A stretch of DNA of 28,876 nucleotides from Candidatus Cloacimonadota bacterium (GTDB taxonomy: Bacteria > Cloacimonadota > Cloacimonadia > Cloacimonadales > Cloacimonadaceae), in assembly GCA_023228285.1 (NCBI GenBank), contig JALOBM010000025.1:1-28876 (forward strand). The letters are read 5' to 3'. Below the pieces are notes generated by a model that did no database searches, was not told where the DNA came from, and saw nothing but the letters and a program-made list of their open reading frames with translations. The position numbers and the translations under genes were made by a program. Positions 24,501-28,876 of this stretch are shown here, piece by piece; position 1 is the stretch's first letter; each line of letters begins with the position of its first letter.

Positions 24501-26764
24501 CATTGATCAGTATCGCCTGCTAACTCATCGATAGAAAGATATTCAATTTCCAAAAGCCCAGTTTGTTCTAGATTCGGAGCGTTTACCCTCCATCCTCTTT
24601 TTAGATCGCGATACAGATGATATCCCAGGACGTTTCTCAGGGCACGCTCTGTTTCCGTCTTGGCAAGTCCTTTACCAGCCTCGGGATTAGAGGCATACTC
24701 ATCAAAACACAAACCTAAGCTCTCAAAGACAAGTTGGGTTAGTTCACTGTGCCTGACACCTTCGTAAGCTTTCCCTGTTAAAGCATGATATAGAGCTCCC
24801 CTCAGCAGACCGACCTGGATGAAGTCGTTGAAGTGACCAGACTGCAGTGATGCATCCTGTCGGTTATCCGTAAAGCTCAGAAGCTTACGAGCTTCAGGAG
24901 GTAGTTCCATGTTACGGATGTGCCTTACAGCCGATAAGGATAATATGGTGGTGGCAGTGCTTCTGCCTTCTGTACCCAGGGCAGATAACTTGGCGAAGTC
25001 ACTTCTCTGATTGGCAGCATAAGAGACCATGCAATTGGGGCAAAAACGAAAAGGAGCTTCTAGGAAGAGCATCTGTCTACCTGAGTTTCTAATCTGCCCA
25101 TCGGGTGTAACCAGCACTGGTTTTGGCAGATATTCTCTCCGATTGTACATGATCTTTCCATCTTGGTCTTTCCATTCCTCGGGTACTTTATCAGCATTCT
25201 CTGCTGCATTGTCAGACCATTTATCAGCACCATTTACGTAGAGAAATCCTGCTTCCTGCTCCTCATCAAAGATTCGTTCATTCAGTTCCCTGGGGGCGAA
25301 CCGCCAAGCTTCCTTCTCCTCATCGAAGACCTTGGTGACAGTATAAAACTCCTGTCCGCAGTGACGGCAAAATGCCAGGGGAAGCAGTATCTTATCTTTA
25401 TTGCTATTGGGAACGAACAACTGTCTCTGGACTGTAAGGTGCCTAATGTCATTCTCATCAAGAGATGCATACACAGTATCCCCTCTACTGATAAACTGGT
25501 GCAGCTTAAAGGCAAAGACGGGAAATCCGTTACTCGGATTAATGGTTTTAAACCCTAACATGAGGGCATGCTGGATCGCACTTTTACAGGTTGATATATC
25601 AATCCCCGTAAGCTTACTGAGCTTCTCAGCCCCGCCATCCTTACCGGAGATACACTTTGCCGAAGATCGGTACAATTTTCCTGAAACCGGATCAGTCTCT
25701 ACTCCGAAGGTAGTCTCTATCCATGAGAAAAATGATTCTTGCTTGATATCTTCAATATCCAGAGTATCTTTTTTTAAAGCGTTTTCTATCGATTCACGTA
25801 GCTTGGTGATCACTAATGGATTCGAAAAATCGAACTCCAAGGTTAAGCGTTGTAGAGACTCACCAATCACGTTCTCCGGCTCTACTTTGCTTCCGAAAAG
25901 TAGCGATGCGACTCTGGATATTTCCCTGTTCTGTTCCAGGCGGTCACCGGAGCTAGAAAGAGTTGCTGAGGTACCCACATAGATCACTTTCTCAGCCCTT
26001 GTAGCATCTATAGTCCTTCTGATCAGCATTGCCACATCAGCACCTTGCCGACCACGGTAGGTGTGCAGTTCATCCAGAACTAAGAACTTGAGGTTTTTAC
26101 ATGCGTTTACTAAGGGAGCTTCATTGGGTCTGGTCAGGATAAGCTCCAGCATAACGTAATTCGTCAGTAAAATATCAGGAGGATTAGCACAAATTTCATG
26201 CTTATCCTGTTCGGACTCCTGACCTGTGTATCGCTTGAATGTGACGGGTTTCGTATCAGAACTGAAACCCCAATTTATGAATTTACTGAGTTCCTTTTCC
26301 TGACTATTAGCCAGTGCATTCATGGGATAGACTATTATGGCCTTGATGCCTTTCCCGCTGCCGGTCTTTAGAATGTGATTTACTATGGGAATGATGTATG
26401 CCAGGCTCTTACCGGAACCGGTACCTGTGGTAAGTATGTAGTTTAGCCCTTGGGCTGCTCGCTTGATAGCCTCTGTCTGATGCCGATGTAACTGCATTTG
26501 TTTACCAAAGTCAGTTTCATCTCTCTTGATTCTAAATATTTGCTGGCATAATGGATGCAATATCCCTGATTCTATAAGGTCATCAATGGTATCACCAGTT
26601 TCGAAGAAGGGGCTTAATTGAATCAGAGGATCTGGCCAGAGCAAGCCGTCCTTTAACTCAGTAGCCACCATTTCTTTGATCGACTCGTCTTTGATGGTGA
26701 TAAAGCCTTTGACATATGAGCAGTAGTCTGCAATCAGCTTTTCTCTAAGCTCGAAAACATTCAT
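21584..26764 (-). CDS. DEAD-like helicase with DUF1998/MZB and Vsr-like nuclease end
   Basis: This 1726-residue protein begins with an SF2 helicase core: HRHQTEAI (Q motif), TTGTGSGKS (112-120) and DELH (231-234). The second lobe ends in NYAQRSGRAGRSGQP. Several Cys pairs follow (CRHCG, CPNC, CPQCG, CNVCEHCG). ESTEGGAGVLKRV and ACYDCLMSYSNQTDHELLDR identify the DUF1998 (MZB) module. The last ~80 residues (PDYLYSDKYVAVYIDGPIHD, then GWHVIRFRYDKDW) look like a Vsr/DUF559-type PD-(D/E)xK fold. DISARM encodes helicase DrmA and DUF1998 protein DrmB separately; here they are one chain. AGGAAGG lies before the ATG. Confidence 0.88.
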   Translation of the reverse strand: MNVFELREKLIADYCSYVKGFITIKDESIKEMVATELKDGLLWPDPLIQLSPFFETGDTIDDLIESGILHPLCQQIFRIKRDETDFGKQMQLHRHQTEAIKRAAQGLNYILTTGTGSGKSLAYIIPIVNHILKTGSGKGIKAIIVYPMNALANSQEKELSKFINWGFSSDTKPVTFKRYTGQESEQDKHEICANPPDILLTNYVMLELILTRPNEAPLVNACKNLKFLVLDELHTYRGRQGADVAMLIRRTIDATRAEKVIYVGTSATLSSSGDRLEQNREISRVASLLFGSKVEPENVIGESLQRLTLEFDFSNPLVITKLRESIENALKKDTLDIEDIKQESFFSWIETTFGVETDPVSGKLYRSSAKCISGKDGGAEKLSKLTGIDISTCKSAIQHALMLGFKTINPSNGFPVFAFKLHQFISRGDTVYASLDENDIRHLTVQRQLFVPNSNKDKILLPLAFCRHCGQEFYTVTKVFDEEKEAWRFAPRELNERIFDEEQEAGFLYVNGADKWSDNAAENADKVPEEWKDQDGKIMYNRREYLPKPVLVTPDGQIRNSGRQMLFLEAPFRFCPNCMVSYAANQRSDFAKLSALGTEGRSTATTILSLSAVRHIRNMELPPEARKLLSFTDNRQDASLQSGHFNDFIQVGLLRGALYHALTGKAYEGVRHSELTQLVFESLGLCFDEYASNPEAGKGLAKTETERALRNVLGYHLYRDLKRGWRVNAPNLEQTGLLEIEYLSIDELAGDTDQWASCHPAIANADKETRTNILKAMLDWMRRELAIKVSYLDQQEQERILQHSQQRLVPPWGFDENEQTKQLTHASVLYPRSRKPGDYGGDTYLSTRSGFGQFIRRVNTFRNYDQKLTLDDTRTIIENLLQGLLSYGIIEKVRDSKTDDVPGYQIVADSMIWKAGDGSKGAYDPIRQTSVSMEGQPVNQYFKEFYQFIAASTRGLYSKEHTAQVSYDERERREDDFREAKLPILYCSPTMELGIDISLLNVVNMRNVPPTPANYAQRSGRAGRSGQPALVFTYCSTGSPHDQYFFKHPVNMVSGSVATPQIDLANEDMLHSHINAIWLSEAKLKLGNTLTEVIDISGQPPTLELLPDIQNALLDFSIRQRALTRASRIINSIEESIKMAVWYSPDWLSDTLSQLPLQFQQACERWRGLYKAALHQQEVQNKIILDASRKQSDKDQAKRLRREAESQLELLTTSSGAIQSDFYSYRYFASEGFLPGYNFPRLPLSAFIPGRRLKSGKDEYLSRPRFLAITEFGPRSFVYHEGSRYIIHQVIMPAQDEQNNVATSEAKLCPQCGYLHTDGTKEYISQCNVCEHCGSQLDAPIPNLFRLQNVVAKRRDQINCDEEERLKLGFDIRTTIRYAVRSGRLSCISAKIMRGDECLGTLTYGDSAMIWRINMGYRKRISGEPEGFWLDTERGYWAKRQDEDGDDDSPMGKSKILVRPFVSDTKNCLLFEPQVSVSDTILASLQAALKNAIQRVFELEDNELSAESLPSRDNRKSILFYESTEGGAGVLKRVIDVTGFKRVIKEAIELCHFDPISFEDLLKSPHAKEPCEAACYDCLMSYSNQTDHELLDRKAIIDILISLLSSNLSRSSSEFSRAEHYERLRKLAGSDLELKWLDYIYKGGLILPTHAQELIESCHTRPDYLYSDKYVAVYIDGPIHDSPNQANKDKKIQEDLEDTGWHVIRFRYDKDWPEIIAANENIFGEK

Positions 26765-26837
26765 CAGCTAACCTTCCTAACGCAGCTATATGAACAGAGT
26801 GACCGTATAGATGCTATTAGCTTATCCAGAACCTCAG

Positions 26838-27047
26838 TCATTTCGAATCGACTTTCTGTTGTTTGCGGCTTGCTCCACCAGCCTTCACCCATGCATCAAT
26901 CTCGGAGATCTTGAATTTAAACAAACGCCCCATCCGATGAACCGGCATTTCGTGTGTTTCTACCCACCTATAAACCGTGTCACTGCTTACGCCCATGTAT
27001 GAGCAGATCTCTTTAGCAGAGAGCCAACGGTCACTCATCTCATTCAT
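26838..27047 (-). CDS. Excisionase-family HTH DNA-binding protein
   Basis: This 69-residue protein has the HTH_17/excisionase fold: LSAKEICSYMGVSSDTVYRW followed by the wing PVHRMGRLFKFKISEIDAWV. The frame extends to 27107. AGGAGA lies 5 nt before the ATG at 27047, whereas the upstream ATG has none and adds a hydrophobic stretch, so I start at 27047. It is the first gene of the - strand cluster, 73 bp before the helicase. The likely role is transcription control of the operon rather than phage excision, since no integrase is present. An inverted repeat 21 bp upstream is a candidate binding site. Confidence 0.82.
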   Translation of the reverse strand: MNEMSDRWLSAKEICSYMGVSSDTVYRWVETHEMPVHRMGRLFKFKISEIDAWVKAGGASRKQQKVDSK

Positions 27048-27067
27048 GATCTCTCCTAACATCAATA

Positions 27068-27089
27068 CTTGCAAAGGCATAAGTGCAAG
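27068..27089. promoter_or_regulatory. Inverted repeat upstream of the HTH gene
   Basis: CTTGCA-N10-TGCAAG (27068-27073 and 27084-27089) lies 21 bp before the HTH start codon. Symmetric half-sites two helical turns apart suit a dimeric regulator. Autoregulation by the HTH protein is a guess. Confidence 0.45.
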
Positions 27090-27305
27090 ATAGAGGACTT
27101 TTTTCACTTCAAACCATTGCTGTTTTATATGTTTCTCAACCTTGCCAATTCGTCAACCGATATTTTCGGGTATCGTCCGCAGTGGTAGTGTATATATTGG
27201 GTAAGGGTAAGAAGAGACTGGATCAGCTGAAAATTGGTATTGACATCCGGTACATCACGACAAAAGTGATTACATCCACAATTAATTATGTACCAGGAGT
27301 ATCTG

Positions 27306-28076
27306 ATGAACAGACCGAAAGTCGTACTCTACGTAGGTGCATCCCTGGATGGCAGAATCACTTTGTCACCAAATGCAACCATGTTTGACAATTACAAACA
27401 ACCGGAGCTATACAATATGTTGTGCGCCAGCGGAGACTGGGAAAGCTTTTCCAAGCAGATTTGCGAGATCTACAAACCGGATATGTTTTTGGAAGGATGC
27501 AACATGCTGGTAGCCGAAACTGACGAATTGATCGAGCTTCCCAAGTTTGAAGGTAATGCGGAGACCTTGTATCAGGATTTTCTTCCGGATGACATTCTGC
27601 ACCGCCCATCCAGGAAGACATGGACATCCGTGGTGGATGGCAGAGGAAGATTCCGCAATGGCTATACTGCCGAGTGCGATGATCCTGAAACCTACATGAT
27701 CCACCTCACAACCGAAACTGCACCCCCGGAGTATCTTGCTTTTCTGCGCCAACGCAATCTCCCCTACCTGATCGAAGGAAAAAACCGGGTGGATCTGCCG
27801 AAAATGTTTGAAAAAGTGAAGAACCTGCTGAAAGTAGAAACGATTGCCACCAGCTCCGGCGGTCGTTTAAGCGGTGCGTTGATCCGCCATTCTCTGCTGG
27901 ATGAGATCAATATCATGCTCAATCCGGTCGTGATAGGCGGCTATACGATACCCAGTCTGTTTGATTCTCCAGAGCCAAGATGGCCTGACATCCTGCCTAA
28001 TAAACTGGAACTAATGGAAGTGAAAAACCTTAGTAGAAACGTACTCTGGCTACGATACAAGGTTATCTATGCATAA
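27306..28076 (+). CDS. RibD_C / dihydrofolate-reductase-like protein
   Basis: This 256-residue protein starts KVVLYVGASLDGRI, the first strand and loop of the RibD C-terminal reductase fold. It later has ETIATSSGGRLSGALIRHSLLDEINIMLNPVVIGG, which matches the second half of that domain. These proteins are NAD(P)H-dependent reductases related to the riboflavin-pathway RibD and to DHFR. The true substrate is unknown. The frame opens at 27288, but AGGAG lies 6 nt before the ATG at 27306, so that start is preferred. About 60 residues in the middle (YTAECDDPETYMIHL region) are longer than minimal RibD_C. It is divergent from the defence cluster and probably not part of it. Confidence 0.82.
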   Translation: MNRPKVVLYVGASLDGRITLSPNATMFDNYKQPELYNMLCASGDWESFSKQICEIYKPDMFLEGCNMLVAETDELIELPKFEGNAETLYQDFLPDDILHRPSRKTWTSVVDGRGRFRNGYTAECDDPETYMIHLTTETAPPEYLAFLRQRNLPYLIEGKNRVDLPKMFEKVKNLLKVETIATSSGGRLSGALIRHSLLDEINIMLNPVVIGGYTIPSLFDSPEPRWPDILPNKLELMEVKNLSRNVLWLRYKVIYA

Positions 28077-28365
28077 TTGGGATAGAGGGAAGGTTTATCG
28101 TAAACTGATTTGCCGTTGAAGTCCATTCGGTAGTGTATCCGTGCAATCTGCGTGATCTGGTACTTTTTCAAACAGTGTCAAACCAGATGTCTCGCGATTT
28201 GGTGTCGCCCACAAGGGGCTTTTGGGGTCGTGTAGCATCCTAACGAGGGGCTTCGCTACGCTACGCACCCTCGCTATGGTCAGTTTCGCCCCTAACGGGG
28301 CTTGGGAAATAAAAAACGGCAAGATGCCATTTCCACTTGGTAGTGGCATACACCAAGATTAGTAG
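28077..28365. other. GC-rich structured intergenic stretch
   Basis: No gene is supported here. Several short hairpins lie close together: GCCC/GGGC at 28207-28219 followed by TTTT, which could serve as a weak terminator for the RibD_C gene; CGAGGG/CCCTCG at 28244-28273; and GCCCC-TAAC-GGGGC at 28288-28301. The heptamer GGGGCTT occurs three times (28215, 28247, 28297). It looks like a REP-type intergenic element, but only one copy is in view. Confidence 0.4.
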
Positions 28366-28704
28366 CTATTTATTGCGCAATTTCTCCATTGTAGCCTTGG
28401 CTTCGGGGGAGACTTTGAACAGGTAGGCATTGGTTTCGCAGGTGCCGATCTCGCATTCAGCGCAGTTATTTAGTCCTTTATCTTTCACGCAATCCCTAAT
28501 GGGGCATCTTTTGCACCAGATGAAGCGGTTTCCATCGCTCATGCAGCCATCGCAGACAATATCAAATGTAGTAAGTTCGCCATCATAATGCTTGCTCCAA
28601 CGCTCCGCAATGTCCTGTTTCTTTTCCAGATCATTCGCCTGATGTGCTATATAAGTTTCGCAGGATGCACAGTCCAGACAGCAAGCAGCTAGTAGTTCTT
28701 TCAT
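28366..28704 (-). CDS. DUF3795-family cysteine-rich protein
   Basis: This 112-residue protein has regularly spaced cysteines (C8, C9, C12, C15, then C51, C54, C64, C67, C72, C81, C84, C89). They fit a zinc-binding or Fe-S fold of the DUF3795 type, including CDGCMSDG and WCKRCPIRDC. Such proteins are widespread in anaerobes with no established function. GGAG lies 8 nt before the ATG, and the length is typical. No obvious operon partner. Confidence 0.8.
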   Translation of the reverse strand: MKELLAACCLDCASCETYIAHQANDLEKKQDIAERWSKHYDGELTTFDIVCDGCMSDGNRFIWCKRCPIRDCVKDKGLNNCAECEIGTCETNAYLFKVSPEAKATMEKLRNK

Positions 28705-28752
28705 TTATTTCTCCATAAGGCATTTACATAGTATCCAAAGTCTTGTCTATAA

Positions 28753-28805
28753 GTACCGCTATCTTGTACCGCTATCTTGTGGAGAGTCACCCTTTTAAGT
28801 ATACA
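28753..28805 (+). promoter_or_regulatory. Promoter with tandem 13-bp repeat
   Basis: GTACCGCTATCTT occurs twice back to back (28753-28765 and 28766-28778). The second copy runs into a -35-like TTGTGG (28777-28782), followed after exactly 17 bp by TATACA (28800-28805). A start codon with a good ribosome-binding site follows at 28840. Repeats overlapping a -35 suggest an operator. Confidence 0.5.
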
Positions 28806-28839
28806 GGCAAGTCCGTTGAAGATAGTACAGAGGAGAACG

Positions 28840-28876
28840 ATGGATAAGTTATTGTCATACAGAACGATGGTTAATC
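28840..28876 (+). CDS. Start of a gene running off the right edge
   Basis: AGGAG lies 5 nt before an ATG that opens a frame reading MDKLLSYRTMVN to the end of the window. Together with the promoter at 28777-28805 this supports a real 5' end. Twelve residues are too few to name a family. Confidence 0.5.
   Translation, partial: MDKLLSYRTMVN

Noticed and set aside
26838..27047. Prophage or integrative element excisionase
   Set aside because: No integrase, attachment sites or phage genes are in the window. HTH proteins of this type commonly head defence and restriction operons.

Overview
The window reads as a piece of a diderm (outer-membrane) bacterial chromosome. It has a beta-barrel porin with a signal peptide, a full Pst phosphate importer, PhoB/PhoR, a Thi4-type thiazole synthase remnant under a TPP riboswitch, and a large defence-type gene cluster. 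The combination makes me think of a Cloacimonadota/FCB-like anaerobe, but that is an impression from protein flavour, not something a marker gene here proves.

Layout. (1) 1-1421: one copy of a ~177-bp repeat, with an intact IS630-family insertion sequence (178-1419) landing in a TA at its end. (2) 1542-6805, + strand: a Pho-box-like promoter, then porin, pstS, pstC, pstA, pstB and phoU, a phosphate-starvation operon with overlapping or closely spaced genes. (3) 9444-6935, - strand: phoB, phoR and a small sigma-70-like factor with almost no spacing, converging on phoU. A 10-mer at the pst promoter recurs in front of phoB. (4) 9658-11233: a decayed zone. A + strand exported-protein gene and a convergent thi4 are both cut at one junction (~9900). 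The TPP riboswitch in front of thi4 still looks intact, and a YgiQ-type radical SAM gene has lost its middle. (5) 11350-11526: second copy of the repeat, which cuts off a further gene.

(6) 27047-11462, - strand: a defence-type cluster. In transcription order it has an excisionase-like HTH protein, a 1726-residue DEAD-like helicase with a DUF1998/MZB region and a C-terminal Vsr-like nuclease fold, a Fic protein, an SNF2 helicase, an AlbA_2/ATP-binding regulator, an Eco57I/PglX-like adenine methyltransferase of about 1400 residues, and the first 27 codons of one more gene truncated by the repeat. The closest described system I know is DISARM (DrmA helicase, DrmB DUF1998, DrmD SNF2, DrmMI methyltransferase). 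Here the helicase and DUF1998 are one polypeptide, the DrmC phospholipase-D gene is absent, and Fic and AlbA_2 genes are built in. (7) 27306-28876, mostly + strand: a RibD_C reductase-like gene, a GC-rich structured intergenic stretch, a DUF3795 cysteine-rich protein (- strand), and the first codons of a gene running off the right edge.

Working together: the pst and pho genes form a self-contained phosphate-sensing unit (importer, PhoU brake, PhoR/PhoB), with the added sigma factor as the unusual part. The defence cluster is laid out as one or a few operons with candidate control points at 27068-27089 (inverted repeat before the HTH gene), 21397-21494 (three 14-bp repeats exactly 42 bp apart before fic) and 17290-17314 (perfect hairpin before the AlbA_2 gene). 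Heptanucleotide repeats have invaded the methyltransferase and SNF2 genes.
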